Source: Bacillus pumilus (lineage in GTDB: Bacteria > Bacillota > Bacilli > Bacillales > Bacillaceae). Taken from it: DNA of 64,000 nt. Under the pieces are notes generated by a model that was not told the origin of the DNA, made no database searches, and was given only the letters and a program-made list of their open reading frames with translations. The translations under genes were made by a program, and so were the position numbers. Positions 38,001 through 47,149 of this stretch are shown here, piece after piece. The stretch spans positions 142,276 through 206,275 of the forward strand of contig MKZN01000006.1 of the NCBI GenBank assembly GCA_001938995.1. Direction: 5' to 3'. Position 1 is the stretch's first letter. Every line of letters starts with the position of its first letter.

Positions 38001-38866
38001 GAGCGTTTCAAACGAAATGAGGCCGAAGATATCTCCTCACCGGTATTTGTTGTCATAGAGACAAGACGAGACTTTGAGTTGGACAGCCCTCTGCTCTGAA
38101 TGACCGATATATGCTTTCCTTCTTTCAGATGGCTTTTGTACATTGCATTAAAATCTGCGACAGTTAAATGCTCCTGTCCTTTTCTTCTTAACCAAAAGAC
38201 ATAAGGCTGACCAGATGAGATCGTGACTGGGACTTTGTGAAACGAATAAACATCATCCATTTCTGTACCCTGTGCAGGATTTCGGTAGCGCAGTTGATAA
38301 TGTTGAAGTGAAACCGGCGCATGTGTCGTGTTGTAAACCTCTATAAATTCAAATGCATCTTTGCCTTTACGGTTCTTTGAATTGACAACCATCTCCGTGA
38401 TTAACAAGTCTGGAATGCGAGAAAGGTCCTCATCAAATCCGTTCAAGTGAACAGCTTGTTCTGACGATTTGATCACTGATTTTTGTGTAAGAAACTCTGT
38501 ATAGTAATGAACCGTTGAATTCCATAATTGATCTCGAGAAATCTTCGCAGTGAATTCTGACTTCATTCCTGGTAAACGTTCCATTGGGACCAAACGGTAT
38601 CCCAATTCATCACTTTGTTTATAGTACAAATTTGCAGACAAGATTTGTTCTGACTCGCTAATACTTGCCCTGAACTGAAGATCACGGTCTTCTTCCTGAA
38701 AGGGACGGACGTTTACTTGAAACTGATCAAAGATAAAAGGAGTAAATGGCTTGTTCGGTAGATTGACCTCTGTTTGAACAAAGGGTCCTGCTGAAGCAGG
38801 ATGATTGAAACTAAAAAGAATGATAAAAAAACATAAAAGCAGCATGAATCTGATTACGTTTACCAT
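35012..38866 (-). CDS. yvnB: large secreted calcineurin-like phosphoesterase with lamin-tail domain (YvnB-like)
   Basis: Exported protein of 1284 aa with a signal peptide (about residues 1-26, ending PASAG). A lamin-tail domain (LLITEMVVNSKNRKGKDAFEFIEVYN) lies near residues 155-260, then several Ig/FN3-like beta regions. The metallophosphoesterase domain (about 915-1200) has VWMSDTQYY, HTGDIVDD, LAGNHDV, LNFHEYL and FSGHYHGA, so all metal ligands are present. A short C-terminal FN3-like module follows. The substrate is unknown: extracellular nucleotides, DNA or teichoic-acid phosphates are possible. No membrane or sortase anchor is seen. It is monocistronic, and about as long as its B. subtilis counterpart. 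Confidence 0.82.
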   Translation of the reverse strand: MVNVIRFMLLLCFFIILFSFNHPASAGPFVQTEVNLPNKPFTPFIFDQFQVNVRPFQEEDRDLQFRASISESEQILSANLYYKQSDELGYRLVPMERLPGMKSEFTAKISRDQLWNSTVHYYTEFLTQKSVIKSSEQAVHLNGFDEDLSRIPDLLITEMVVNSKNRKGKDAFEFIEVYNTTHAPVSLQHYQLRYRNPAQGTEMDDVYSFHKVPVTISSGQPYVFWLRRKGQEHLTVADFNAMYKSHLKEGKHISVIQSRGLSNSKSRLVSMTTNTGEEISSASFRLKRSLFSEHKSLLFKYPMDGTTHMKLISKVEEEPTPGKVLNTQIPTEKKEISQDIHKPVIEDMTDRKPIKPTEGIEIKAEVQDDQIVKTVKLRYRTNHKNQFKEVLLQKDHNDRLFHHIVYSPELIGQEQLEYQLEASDGENQTMTMKKSIDVEQISKAHGLRFNVEQGETVSGAFALKATSDLKKPIQLKIDGKKQQHTFSALEADPYIAFDVKGTNLYFKNGVSIGKHLLSIFDDSTKVYRTYTMPIPEAKLNKTDVQTISFHAGTKSSPFDHLKGENHDDFELKNVRLILSNGTHIYPQNRKPQKEWKMGDGADAKKVRTFQFQIPKQAYVSTGIQWDTSLLKEGSHLIQAKTEGEHASVRVNVDNTGPKIKTNIQTNAQYKGVFTLKAKVTDRWSDIEDIHAYLNGEPISLPYRTSSSELTPGQHTFLIKAKDAAGNMTVMKKEFKTVHEHPETPERISDKTKEESSKQTVVTKDPTNDKLDYSFYRAYQYTSLHPSMDIFKYAAETEPPHQLRQKGEMIFSADERNRIAFADGKTVETKDLQRFPYHRFQIKVNHHVREKDVVEAVWKGSSLQGRKVTMYAWNQQEEKWDKINHHFAKDRKEFYLKGLLSVRQYMKNQTFDLLVQDEISKTQKPYRMVWMSDTQYYAKSYPHIFKQMVEWIRDQRDQLNIQYVFHTGDIVDDSKDKQWQRADTFMRVLDEHHIPYGVLAGNHDVRHKDGSYMEYGRYFGAKRFAEKPYYGESYQNNRGHYDLISAEGNDYMMVYMGWGIKQAEIDWLNQVISEHPERIVILNFHEYLLVSGNRSPIGDLIFHQVVKRHPNIVAVFSGHYHGASRKVDELDDDQDGKIDRKVYQILADYQSGPEGGQGFMRLITADQEKNQLHFTTYSPYMNQEHFYDPKTYGDQDEFSIDVDLTPKMKSVKTNYFELNVYTNVLLGEARGVKSGKKASFEWKGLKPNQDYYWYTIAKDRFQGKAVSPIWKIHTKDEGHKKLIRK

Positions 38867-38951
38867 CGTGCAACGCCTCCCTTCGGATATTGTGTCTCCG
38901 AAAAGAGGTTTTTATGACAGCTTGAAAGTGAAAAACGTGCAAATCGATACG

Positions 38952-38982
38952 AAAAAACCGTTAGCTTTTTTTCGCTAACGGC
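38952..38982 (-). terminator. terminator of yvlABCD
   Basis: An 8-bp perfect stem (38981-38974 with 38965-38958) followed by six U residues, right after yvlD. Confidence 0.8.
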
Positions 38983-39347
38983 TCAATCACTCCTTTTTGT
39001 ATAAGCAAGTGGAAAATGGATAAAATGACTGCCATCCAAATGGCCGTCCCAAAACCATCAATGTTAAAACTATCCCCCATAAAGCTAGATGTCATCATCA
39101 GTGTGATGGCATTAATGACAAATAAAAACAATCCTAATGAGATCACCGTCACGGGCAACGTTAAAATAATCAAAAATGGTTTCACTAAAATATTCAGTAA
39201 GGACAAAATGATACTGGCGACAATTGCTGCCCCAAATCCGCCAACATACACACTTCCTAGCCCCGGCAGAATACCCGAATCAAAATATCCAGCAATGACA
39301 ATTAAAAGTAATGCATTCACTAAAATACTGGCAATCCATCTGAGCAT
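38961..39347 (-). CDS. yvlD: four-helix membrane protein YvlD (PF04020)
   Basis: Membrane protein of 128 aa with four hydrophobic helices and the conserved core NILVKPFLIILTLPVTVISLGLF. The Pfam family is nicknamed phage holin superfamily IV, but here it is a chromosomal envelope-stress gene, not a lysis protein. It is last in yvlA–yvlB–yvlC–yvlD, abutting yvlC. Confidence 0.82.
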   Translation of the reverse strand: MLRWIASILVNALLLIVIAGYFDSGILPGLGSVYVGGFGAAIVASIILSLLNILVKPFLIILTLPVTVISLGLFLFVINAITLMMTSSFMGDSFNIDGFGTAIWMAVILSIFHLLIQKGVIEPLAKKS

Positions 39348-39542
39348 TTATTTAGTGCCTTCTTCCGGAACAACAAGATACCAAATGAAGTAGACCAAGA
39401 AAATAGGCATAAACGCTGTCATAAATCCCAAAATTATGGTTAAAATTCGAAGCAGAGATGCATCAACCTTTAAGTACTCGGCAAGTCCACCAACAACACC
39501 TGCTATCTTTCTATCTGATGCTGAACGATAAAGCTTCTTCAT
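39348..39542 (-). CDS. yvlC: PspC-domain protein YvlC
   Basis: Small protein of 64 aa consisting of a PspC domain: LYRSASDRKIAGVVGGLAEYL followed by a long hydrophobic helix. PspC proteins belong to the phage-shock type membrane-stress response. It is translated directly before yvlD. Confidence 0.88.
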   Translation of the reverse strand: MKKLYRSASDRKIAGVVGGLAEYLKVDASLLRILTIILGFMTAFMPIFLVYFIWYLVVPEEGTK

Positions 39543-39548
39543 GTAGAA

Positions 39549-40640
39549 TCACTCCTTGTTTGATTGGTGCTTGATTTGTATGGAACCTGTTTTTGTTTCT
39601 GCAAAAATCGATATATTGTGCACCGCATGTTGATTGGCTTTGATCATTTTTTCTTTTTGTAACGTTTCATTTTTTTCTTTCACCATCTCTGCCTCAAACA
39701 AATCATGAGAAATGGATCCAAGGTTACTTTTTAGCTCTGCGGTTACTGCACATGCACGCGGGATATTGACGTCTACACTACCTGTAGTAGTTTTTGCATA
39801 GATGGAGCGGCAGTGCTCATTTGACAACTGGACCACAATGTTTCCGTTAAAACTTTGGGCATCAATTGTTTCGCTTTTCCCACGCAGATCAATCAGTCCA
39901 TTAATGGTTTCTACTTCAATCATACCACACTCATGATCAGCCAATTTGATTTGTCCGTTTGCCGTTTCAATACCGACTTTATCCGCCTGTAATGAGGCAA
40001 ACGAGACAACACCGTTTGTTGTTTTCGCAGCAAGTTCTTTTGTCATTAGCTTTTCCCCGCGAATTGGTCCGTTAAACAGTTTGATCTTGATTTTATCGTA
40101 CTGCATACGCGGTACATATAAAGTGACATTGACTTTCATCGTCTTTTTTTCGGTTCGAATAAAAAATTTCTCGCCTTCAAGCCCACAATCCAGTTGGTTG
40201 AGAAATTGCTGTCTTGCCTGCTCTCCGTCCTCTGTCCGGTAGATTTTCGCATGGCATTCTGCACGAATATCCGCATCATCCCAAGGCATGAGATTCAGAC
40301 TACCGTTTGCCAATTGAACATCTAAATGAGACATTGATGCATCTTTGAACTGAAAAATGTGTTCTACATCAACTGACTGTCCAAAGTTCAAATCGAGGTC
40401 AACATCTTTGACCTTTTTCACTGCAGAATCTAACCAGCCAAACAGCTTTGCCCCGAGATTTTCCGTACTATTTCCTTGCGCTTCTGTTCCAGTCTTTTCT
40501 TCATGAAAGGTTTGGTCTGTTGTTGACTTTTCTAACGATATGGACTGGCTCTCCTCTAACTTTTCTAAAAGCGTAATCGCCTCTTTTGCTGATAAGGTTC
40601 CGTCTTCTACTAGTTTTAAGATTCGTTCTTTTTCATTCAT
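39549..40640 (-). CDS. yvlB: DUF4097 adhesin-like protein YvlB
   Basis: Cytoplasmic or peripheral protein of 363 aa. The N-terminal SHOCT-like helical segment (ERILKLVEDGTLSAKEAITLLEKLE, residues 4-28) is followed by a DUF4097 beta-helix region (about 95-360) of repeated blocks such as AKTTNGVVSF, IETANGQIKL and VETINGLIDL. No signal peptide. Function unknown; in B. subtilis it is part of a SigW operon. Confidence 0.85.
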   Translation of the reverse strand: MNEKERILKLVEDGTLSAKEAITLLEKLEESQSISLEKSTTDQTFHEEKTGTEAQGNSTENLGAKLFGWLDSAVKKVKDVDLDLNFGQSVDVEHIFQFKDASMSHLDVQLANGSLNLMPWDDADIRAECHAKIYRTEDGEQARQQFLNQLDCGLEGEKFFIRTEKKTMKVNVTLYVPRMQYDKIKIKLFNGPIRGEKLMTKELAAKTTNGVVSFASLQADKVGIETANGQIKLADHECGMIEVETINGLIDLRGKSETIDAQSFNGNIVVQLSNEHCRSIYAKTTTGSVDVNIPRACAVTAELKSNLGSISHDLFEAEMVKEKNETLQKEKMIKANQHAVHNISIFAETKTGSIQIKHQSNKE

Positions 40641-40651
40641 ACAAAACCCTC

Positions 40652-40987
40652 CTATGATTCGATTGATTGAAGTACTTTAATGCCTTGAATGATGTTCCAA
40701 ATGACAGAGATCAAAAAACCAACGGCCACAAAGAATGACAAAATGAATACGGTCATTACCGGAATGAGCGAATCATTCGCTTGTGTCGCAAGCAAAAACG
40801 GTATAGCCCCAAAAATGAGAACGCAGCAGGCGGCAAACGGAAGCAGGTGTGACCATAATGCCCGTTTCGCATGACGTTTTGTTTCCTTTTGGTCTACTAC
40901 AAAATATGCCACAATCGGTACGATAAACGGCATAAAAAAGACACTGAAATAACAAATAGATGCAATGATCGACTGATCTCTATTCAT
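40652..40987 (-). CDS. yvlA: DUF4870 membrane protein YvlA
   Basis: Membrane protein of about 111 aa with three hydrophobic helices and the conserved KRHAKRALWSHL loop. ATG at 40987 is preceded by AAGGAG; the ATG at 41005 lies before that site and is less likely. First gene of the yvlABCD operon behind a SigW-type promoter. Confidence 0.82.
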   Translation of the reverse strand: MNRDQSIIASICYFSVFFMPFIVPIVAYFVVDQKETKRHAKRALWSHLLPFAACCVLIFGAIPFLLATQANDSLIPVMTVFILSFFVAVGFLISVIWNIIQGIKVLQSIES

Positions 40988-41027
40988 ATATATTCGCTCC
41001 TTCATATCGATAATTCCTTTCTAACTG

Positions 41028-41054
41028 ATACGTTAATTTCGTGTAAAAAGTTTC
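41028..41054 (-). promoter_or_regulatory. SigW-type promoter of yvlABCD
   Basis: TGAAAC (41054-41049), 17-nt spacer, CGTA (41031-41028). This matches the ECF SigW consensus apart from one extra spacer base. yvlABCD belongs to the SigW regulon in B. subtilis. Confidence 0.75.
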
Positions 41055-41184
41055 AAAATCATTCAATTTACATATGACCTTAGACACAAATTAATTCTTT
41101 TTCCTCCTAAGTGTAGATTCTTCATGGATTACCCTTTAAAATATGTTGAAAAGATGGTGATTATCATTATAGGGGGTAATTATT

Positions 41185-41415
41185 TTGACAGATCATCATA
41201 AATCAAATCAAACGGCACAAACACTTTTGGATCTCATACAGAAACAGAAAAATATGAACAGCGATATGATCAAGGAGCTAGAGTCGATTCACCCTTCTCA
41301 CCCTAAGTATGGTGATATTCGTTATTTAAAAGTGCTGCTCGACAGCAGTAGCACCCATATCCTAAAGGATTTAACTCACTTGAGTCACTTAGTGCCTAAG
41401 GAAGATGTGCAATAA
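41185..41415 (+). CDS. small hydrophilic protein of unknown function
   Basis: 76-aa protein starting with TTG at 41185 behind AGGGGG. It is charged and helical, with His/Ser-rich ends (MTDHHKSNQ; LDSSSTHILKDLTHLSHLV), and has no signal, cysteine or known motif. It sits alone between the divergent yvlA and the convergent uvrA and has a strong terminator, so it is a real unit. It may be the positional counterpart of B. subtilis yvkN; I cannot confirm this. Confidence 0.65.
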   Translation: MTDHHKSNQTAQTLLDLIQKQKNMNSDMIKELESIHPSHPKYGDIRYLKVLLDSSSTHILKDLTHLSHLVPKEDVQ

Positions 41416-41418
41416 AAG

Positions 41419-41447
41419 AAAAAACCCCTCACGAGAAGGGGTTTTTT
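41419..41447. terminator. bidirectional terminator, small gene / uvrA
   Basis: A 9-bp perfect stem (41421-41429 with 41437-41445) with A and T tails between convergent genes. Confidence 0.85.
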
Positions 41448-41449
41448 AC

Positions 41450-44326
41450 TTATGAAGATGTCACACGTTCTTTTTCTTTGACCAACTGCTTCATACGCTC
41501 TCGGTCACGTTCCAAAATTGGCTTCAAATATTGACCCGTGTAAGAAGCTTCTTCTTTCGCAATCTGTTCAGGTGTGCCAGAGGCAATAATCGTTCCGCCT
41601 CCTGCACCGCCTTCTGGTCCTAAATCGACCAAATAATCAGCCGCCTTGATAATATCAAGGTTGTGCTCAATGACCAGAACTGTGTCCCCATTTTCAACTA
41701 ATCGCTGTAGCACTTCTAATAAACGAGCAATGTCATCCACATGAAGACCTGTGGTCGGTTCGTCTAAAATATAAAGAGACCTTCCATTTGAACGGCGATG
41801 TAGTTCAGATGCCAATTTTACACGCTGGGCCTCTCCACCAGATAGTGTCGTGGCAGGCTGTCCGAGCGTAATATACCCTAGACCGACATCATAGATCGTT
41901 TGAAGCTTGCGTTTAATTTTCGGGATGTTTTCAAAAAACTGAAGTGCATCCTCGACAGTCATTTCAAGCACATCCGCAATGTTTTTCCCTTTGTACAAAA
42001 CCTCTAGTGTCTCACGATTATATCGTTTGCCATGACATATTTCACATGGTACATACACGTCAGGTAAAAAGTGCATTTCAATTTTAATAATGCCGTCTCC
42101 ACGGCAAGCCTCACAGCGTCCGCCTTTGACATTAAAGCTGAATCTGCCTTTCTTATAGCCTCGTACTTTTGCTTCATTTGTTTGTGCGAATACGTCCCGC
42201 ACATCATCAAATACACCTGTATACGTGGCTGGATTGGAACGTGGTGTACGACCAATCGGAGATTGATCAATATCAATCACTTTATCTAAATAATCGATTC
42301 CTTTGATGTCTTTATGCTGCCCTGGTTTCGCTTTCGCTCGGTGTAATTTTTGCGCTAGTGATTTCAATAAAATCTCATTCACAAGCGTACTTTTTCCGGA
42401 GCCAGACACACCCGTCACAGCCGTAAAGATCCCTAAAGGAAACTTCACATTCACGTTTTTCAGGTTGTTTTCTTTTGCACCTTTTATCTCAATGTAACGC
42501 CCATCAGACTTTCTTCTCTCAATTGGTAGCGGGATGAATTTCTCTCCTGATAAATATTGACCAGTTAACGATGCCTTGTCTTTCATGACTTCCTCTGGTG
42601 ATCCAGCCGAAATCACTTCTCCTCCATGAACACCCGCTCCTGGTCCGATATCTATTAAATAATCAGCCGCAAGCATTGTATCTTCGTCATGCTCCACGAC
42701 AATCAGTGTATTTCCGATGTCCCGCATACTCTTCAATGTCCCAATCAAGCGGTCATTGTCTCGTTGATGTAATCCAATGGAGGGTTCATCTAGGATATAA
42801 AGAACGCCCGTCAGTCTCGACCCGATTTGAGTCGCCAAACGGATTCGTTGCGCCTCCCCGCCTGATAATGTTCCAGCAGATCGACTTAATGTCAAATAAT
42901 CCAACCCTACATTATTTAAAAAGGACAAACGCTCTTTAATCTCACGGAAAATGAGCTGTGCAATCTGCATATCTTTTTCAGACAACTCGATTTTTTCATA
43001 GAAATCAAGTGCATCAGATACAGACAAGTCTGTGATTTCGCCGATGTGCTTTCCATTAATCAAAACGGCAAGCGTCTCTTTTTTTAAGCGATATCCTTTA
43101 CATGTCGGACATGGTTGATTGGCCATATATTTTTCCATTTGCTCACGAATATAATCAGAGCTTGTCTCTTTGTAGCGTCTTTCAATGTTGCGAAGGACAC
43201 CTTCAAACTCTATTTCATTCTCGCGTACCTGACCAAAATCATTTTCATACTTAAAATAAATCAATTCAGAGCCGCTACCGTATAAAATTTTATCGAATAA
43301 ATGCGATGGGATATCTTTCACAGATATATCCATGTCAATTCCGTAATGGGTACAGACGGACTCAAGAAGTTGTGGATAATATTGTGAGCTTTGCGGCTCC
43401 CACGGCGCAATGGCATGCTGACGTAAAGTCAAATCTTTATTAGGAATGACAAGCTCAGGGTCTACTTCAAGCTTAGACCCGAGCCCATCACAGCCCGGAC
43501 AAGCACCGAATGGACTATTAAAGGAGAACATTCTCGGTTCAAGCTCACCAATAGAGAACCCGCAATGCGGGCAAGCATGATGTTCACTGAATAATAGCTC
43601 TTCCTTCCCAATCACATCAATCATGACTCGACCTTCACCTAGTCGTAGCGCCGCTTCAAGGGAATCGGACAACCGCGCAGCAATTCCTTCCTTCACGACA
43701 ATCCGGTCAATTACCACTTCAATCGAATGTTTTTTATTCTTTTCAAGCTCGATCTCTTCTGAAAGGTCTTCCATCTCTCCATCGACTCTCACACGCACAT
43801 AGCCCTGCTTCCGAATCTGATCGAGCACCTTGACATGTGTACCCTTGCGCCCAGACACAACTGGCGCAAGCACTTGCAGTTTCGTTCTTTCCGGATATTC
43901 TAAAATACGGTCTGTCATTTGCTCAATTGTTTGTGACGTGATTTCAATCCCATGTATTGGACAAATGGGTTTTCCAACTCTTGCATACAGAAGTCGCAAG
44001 TAATCATAGATTTCAGTGACAGTTCCGACAGTAGACCTAGGGTTCCGACTTGTCGTTTTCTGGTCAATACTAATTGCCGGAGAAAGGCCCTCAATGGCAT
44101 CCACATCTGGTTTGTCCATTTGACCAAGAAACTGGCGTGCATATGCTGAAAGAGATTCAACATATCGGCGCTGACCTTCCGCATAAATCGTATCAAAGGC
44201 AAGCGACGATTTTCCTGAACCAGATAAACCCGTGATGACCACTAGCTGGTCACGCGGGATATTGACATCAATATTTTTAAGGTTGTGTGCTCTAGCACCT
44301 TTCACCTCTATTCGTTCCATAGCCAT
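41450..44326 (-). CDS. uvrA: excinuclease ABC subunit A
   Basis: Damage-recognition ATPase of nucleotide excision repair, 958 aa. Two ABC modules each carry Walker A ([26 protein letters not shown]), signature LSGGEAQR and [20 protein letters not shown]. Zinc modules with CPHCG...CPGCDG and CEACRGDG...CEICHGKR are present. It begins 7 nt after uvrB and is cotranscribed with it under the SOS box. Confidence 0.98.
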   Translation of the reverse strand: MAMERIEVKGARAHNLKNIDVNIPRDQLVVITGLSGSGKSSLAFDTIYAEGQRRYVESLSAYARQFLGQMDKPDVDAIEGLSPAISIDQKTTSRNPRSTVGTVTEIYDYLRLLYARVGKPICPIHGIEITSQTIEQMTDRILEYPERTKLQVLAPVVSGRKGTHVKVLDQIRKQGYVRVRVDGEMEDLSEEIELEKNKKHSIEVVIDRIVVKEGIAARLSDSLEAALRLGEGRVMIDVIGKEELLFSEHHACPHCGFSIGELEPRMFSFNSPFGACPGCDGLGSKLEVDPELVIPNKDLTLRQHAIAPWEPQSSQYYPQLLESVCTHYGIDMDISVKDIPSHLFDKILYGSGSELIYFKYENDFGQVRENEIEFEGVLRNIERRYKETSSDYIREQMEKYMANQPCPTCKGYRLKKETLAVLINGKHIGEITDLSVSDALDFYEKIELSEKDMQIAQLIFREIKERLSFLNNVGLDYLTLSRSAGTLSGGEAQRIRLATQIGSRLTGVLYILDEPSIGLHQRDNDRLIGTLKSMRDIGNTLIVVEHDEDTMLAADYLIDIGPGAGVHGGEVISAGSPEEVMKDKASLTGQYLSGEKFIPLPIERRKSDGRYIEIKGAKENNLKNVNVKFPLGIFTAVTGVSGSGKSTLVNEILLKSLAQKLHRAKAKPGQHKDIKGIDYLDKVIDIDQSPIGRTPRSNPATYTGVFDDVRDVFAQTNEAKVRGYKKGRFSFNVKGGRCEACRGDGIIKIEMHFLPDVYVPCEICHGKRYNRETLEVLYKGKNIADVLEMTVEDALQFFENIPKIKRKLQTIYDVGLGYITLGQPATTLSGGEAQRVKLASELHRRSNGRSLYILDEPTTGLHVDDIARLLEVLQRLVENGDTVLVIEHNLDIIKAADYLVDLGPEGGAGGGTIIASGTPEQIAKEEASYTGQYLKPILERDRERMKQLVKEKERVTSS

Positions 44327-44333
44327 CAGGCAA

Positions 44334-46319
44334 TCATCCTTCCGCTTTTAGCTCTAGCAATAAGTCTCTTAATTCCGCTGCTTTTTCAAAATCAAGCGCT
44401 TTTGCTGCATCTTTCATTTCCATCTCGACTTTTCCGATGACTTTTTCTCGTTCTTTTTTGCTCATTTTTGACAGCTTTGGTGCTGCTTTTGTTTCATATG
44501 CATCCGTTTCTTCATGAATCGTCGTTGCCTTAATGACATCTCGAATCTTCTTATGAATCGTTTGCGGAGTAATGTCGTATTTCACATTATATGCTTCCTG
44601 TTGCTCTCGTCTTCGCTTCGTTTCTTGGATGGCAATATCCATTGATTTTGTCATTTTGTCAGCATACATAATGACTCGACCCTCTGCATTTCTCGCTGCA
44701 CGGCCGATTGTTTGAATGAGTGATCTTTCAGAGCGTAAAAAGCCTTCTTTATCCGCATCTAAAATGGTCACGAGCGATACCTCAGGTATATCCAAACCTT
44801 CACGAAGTAGGTTAATACCAACAAGTACATCATATTTACCGAGACGTAAATCACGAATGATCTCAATTCGCTCAAGTGTCTTAATTTCTGAATGAAGATA
44901 GTTCACCTTAATGCCAATATCCTTCAAGTAATCCGTCAGATCCTCAGACATTTTCTTCGTCAAGGTCGTCACAAGCACACGTTCGTTTCTCTCGACTCTG
45001 GCATGAATTTCTCCAATTAAGTCATCAATTTGCCCCTCAATTGGACGCACTTCAATGATTGGATCAAGCAAACCAGTAGGACGAATGATTTGTTCTACGA
45101 CCTCAGGTGTTTTATCAAGTTCATAAGGTCCAGGCGTTGCAGATACATGCACAATATGGTTGATATGCTTTTCGAATTCATCAAAGGTGAGCGGGCGATT
45201 ATCAAGTGCGGATGGCAGACGGAACCCGTGATCCACCAATACTTGTTTTCTAGCTTGGTCTCCATTGTACATCGCTCGAATTTGCGGAATAGTCACATGT
45301 GATTCATCCACCACAATCATAAAATCATCCGGGAAATAATCAAGCAAAGTGTACGGGGTTGAACCAGGCGGACGCAAAGTCAAATGTCTGGAATAGTTCT
45401 CGATTCCAGAACAAAATCCCATCTCCCGCATCATTTCAAGGTCATATCTCGTCCGTTGTTCAAGACGTTGCGCTTCAAGCAATTTTCCGTTTTCACGCAT
45501 TTTTTCTAGCTGTTCCTCAAGCTCTTCTTCAATATTGATAATGGCTTTCTCCATTTTTTCTTCTCTAGTGACGAAGTGAGATGCTGGGAAAATAGCGATA
45601 TGCTCACGATCACCCAGGATTTCACCAGTCAGTGCATCCACTTCACGAATACGCTCAATTTCATCACCGAAAAACTCCACTCTGATACAATGCTCATCTC
45701 GTGAAGCGGGAAAAATTTCAACGACATCGCCCCGTACTCGGAAAGTACCGCGCTGAAAATCTATATCATTACGAGAATACTGAATATCAACGAGCTTACG
45801 CAGAAGCTGATTACGTTCAATTTCCATTTCAGTACGTAAAGACAACACAAGTTCCCGATATTCTTCTGGCGAACCTAAACCATAAATACAGGACACACTG
45901 GCGATGATGATAACATCTCTCCGCTCAAATAACGACGAAGTCGCGGAGTGTCTCAGTTTATCTATCTCATCATTAATACTGGCGTCCTTTTCAATAAATG
46001 TATCGGTCTGAGGAACATACGCCTCAGGCTGATAATAATCATAGTAACTAACAAAATATTCAACAGCATTGTTTGGAAAGAACTCCTTAAATTCACTGTA
46101 TAACTGACCAGCAAGTGTCTTGTTATGCGCAATGACAAGTGTCGGTTTGTTCACTTCTTTTATCAGGTTTGATACAGTAAATGTCTTTCCCGTACCTGTA
46201 GCACCTAACAGTGTTTGATGCTGTTTTCCCTGTCGGATACCTTCCACAAGCTCTACAATCGCCTTTGGCTGATCTCCCTGGGGCTGATAGTTAGAAACTA
46301 ATTCAAAGCGGTCACTCAC
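44334..46319 (-). CDS. uvrB: excinuclease ABC subunit B
   Basis: Helicase-like damage-verification subunit of 661 aa. Walker A is [10 protein letters not shown], and the beta-hairpin region includes [12 protein letters not shown]. The DEAD-like box DESH and motif [11 protein letters not shown] are present, and the C-terminal UvrC-binding UVR domain ([20 protein letters not shown]) is intact. It starts with GTG at 46319 after GGAGG. First gene of uvrB–uvrA. Confidence 0.98.
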   Translation of the reverse strand: MSDRFELVSNYQPQGDQPKAIVELVEGIRQGKQHQTLLGATGTGKTFTVSNLIKEVNKPTLVIAHNKTLAGQLYSEFKEFFPNNAVEYFVSYYDYYQPEAYVPQTDTFIEKDASINDEIDKLRHSATSSLFERRDVIIIASVSCIYGLGSPEEYRELVLSLRTEMEIERNQLLRKLVDIQYSRNDIDFQRGTFRVRGDVVEIFPASRDEHCIRVEFFGDEIERIREVDALTGEILGDREHIAIFPASHFVTREEKMEKAIINIEEELEEQLEKMRENGKLLEAQRLEQRTRYDLEMMREMGFCSGIENYSRHLTLRPPGSTPYTLLDYFPDDFMIVVDESHVTIPQIRAMYNGDQARKQVLVDHGFRLPSALDNRPLTFDEFEKHINHIVHVSATPGPYELDKTPEVVEQIIRPTGLLDPIIEVRPIEGQIDDLIGEIHARVERNERVLVTTLTKKMSEDLTDYLKDIGIKVNYLHSEIKTLERIEIIRDLRLGKYDVLVGINLLREGLDIPEVSLVTILDADKEGFLRSERSLIQTIGRAARNAEGRVIMYADKMTKSMDIAIQETKRRREQQEAYNVKYDITPQTIHKKIRDVIKATTIHEETDAYETKAAPKLSKMSKKEREKVIGKVEMEMKDAAKALDFEKAAELRDLLLELKAEG

Positions 46320-46386
46320 ATCAAAGCCTCCGTTTCGTTACGAAATCTATCTAATGAATATATTATCATAAAAGAACACAAAAATA

Positions 46387-46400
46387 CGAACTAAAGTTCG
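46387..46400. promoter_or_regulatory. LexA (SOS) box of uvrBA
   Basis: CGAAC-TAAA-GTTCG, a perfect match to the Gram-positive SOS consensus CGAACN4GTTCG, 68 nt before uvrB. The remainder of 46401-46626 shows no gene or repeat I can support. Confidence 0.92.
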
Positions 46401-46626
46401 TGTCTCGCTTGATTTTTATTTCCAATAAAGTCATACCCTCTCTACCTTGGCCACTAACCTATAGCACAACCTACCTTTCAGTATGGAACATTTTGGAGCG
46501 AGATATTCGACATGTAGAAAGTTCACCAAAAAGAAAAGCCGCACTCGCGATTCGCAAGTACAGCTAATGTGCAAAAAAGCTTATTCTTTCATAAACCCCA
46601 GCGGCATATGATGAATGATCATCACA

Positions 46627-46872
46627 TCAATGTTGTCTTTCAGCCTTTTCCCTCTTCTCAATTTCTTTTTTAGCCATAAATAATGCCCCAGCCACTAAAG
46701 AAATAATATCTAATCCCACGATAAAATAGGTCTCTGTATAACCTTTCATATACGAGGCAAATAGAAGTGCTGCGGTTAAAGCAATACCCACGTAATGATT
46801 ATAGGTAACCCTTGAAAACAACATAACGAGCAGGAAAGGAAAAACAAGTGCGAATATGGCTTTTGTAATCAC
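46627..46872 (-). CDS. csbA: membrane protein CsbA
   Basis: Small membrane protein of 81 aa with about three hydrophobic helices and a charged C-terminus (AKKEIEKREKAERQ). It resembles B. subtilis CsbA, a SigB-dependent stationary-phase protein of unknown function located next to uvrB. The GTG at 46872 follows GGGAGG. Here I find a SigA-type promoter (TTGTTC-N17-TATAAT, 46935-46907) but no GTTT/GGGTA SigB element. Confidence 0.85.
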   Translation of the reverse strand: MITKAIFALVFPFLLVMLFSRVTYNHYVGIALTAALLFASYMKGYTETYFIVGLDIISLVAGALFMAKKEIEKREKAERQH

Positions 46873-46906
46873 CAAAACCCTCCCTCAACTATGGTCTACT
46901 TCCTTG

Positions 46907-46935
46907 ATTATAGTAAAGTTTGGCAAAATGAACAA
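46907..46935 (-). promoter_or_regulatory. csbA promoter, SigA type
   Basis: TTGTTC (46935-46930), 17-nt spacer, TATAAT (46912-46907), ending about 35 nt before the GTG. Confidence 0.65.
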
Positions 46936-47025
46936 TTCATAGTTTTCGTTTTTTTCCATCTTTGAGATGTTTGATATAGAAACGGAGGGAAATTAGTGAG
47001 AACGTCCCCTTTCTAAAGATAGGTC

Positions 47026-47069
47026 TTCACATCTTTGACAGTTACACCCAAAAGTCTTTTTCACATCTT
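47026..47069. repeat. direct repeat upstream of the lipoprotein/two-component operon
   Basis: TTCACATCTT occurs at 47026-47035 and again at 47060-47069, 34 nt apart, upstream of the promoter of the operon. This arrangement suits binding of an OmpR-type regulator, which is encoded two genes downstream. Confidence 0.45.
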
Positions 47070-47092
47070 CAAGTATGAATAACTTCGATTTT

Positions 47093-47125
47093 TTTTCACA
47101 ATTTTTGTGGTATGCTTTGTGAAAA
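47093..47125. promoter_or_regulatory. dyad around the -10 of the lipoprotein/two-component operon
   Basis: TTTTCACAA (47093-47101) and TTGTGAAAA (47117-47125), perfect 9-bp arms 15 nt apart. The extended -10 TGGTATGCT (47108-47116) lies between them. A protein bound here would control the operon directly. Confidence 0.5.
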
Positions 47126-47149
47126 TAGAGGACGTAAAGGGGCAAAAGG

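Noticed and set aside
38961..39347. YvlD belongs to a Pfam family named phage holin, which could suggest prophage remains.
   Set aside because: It sits in the conserved yvlABCD envelope-stress operon with a SigW promoter, and no other phage gene is near.
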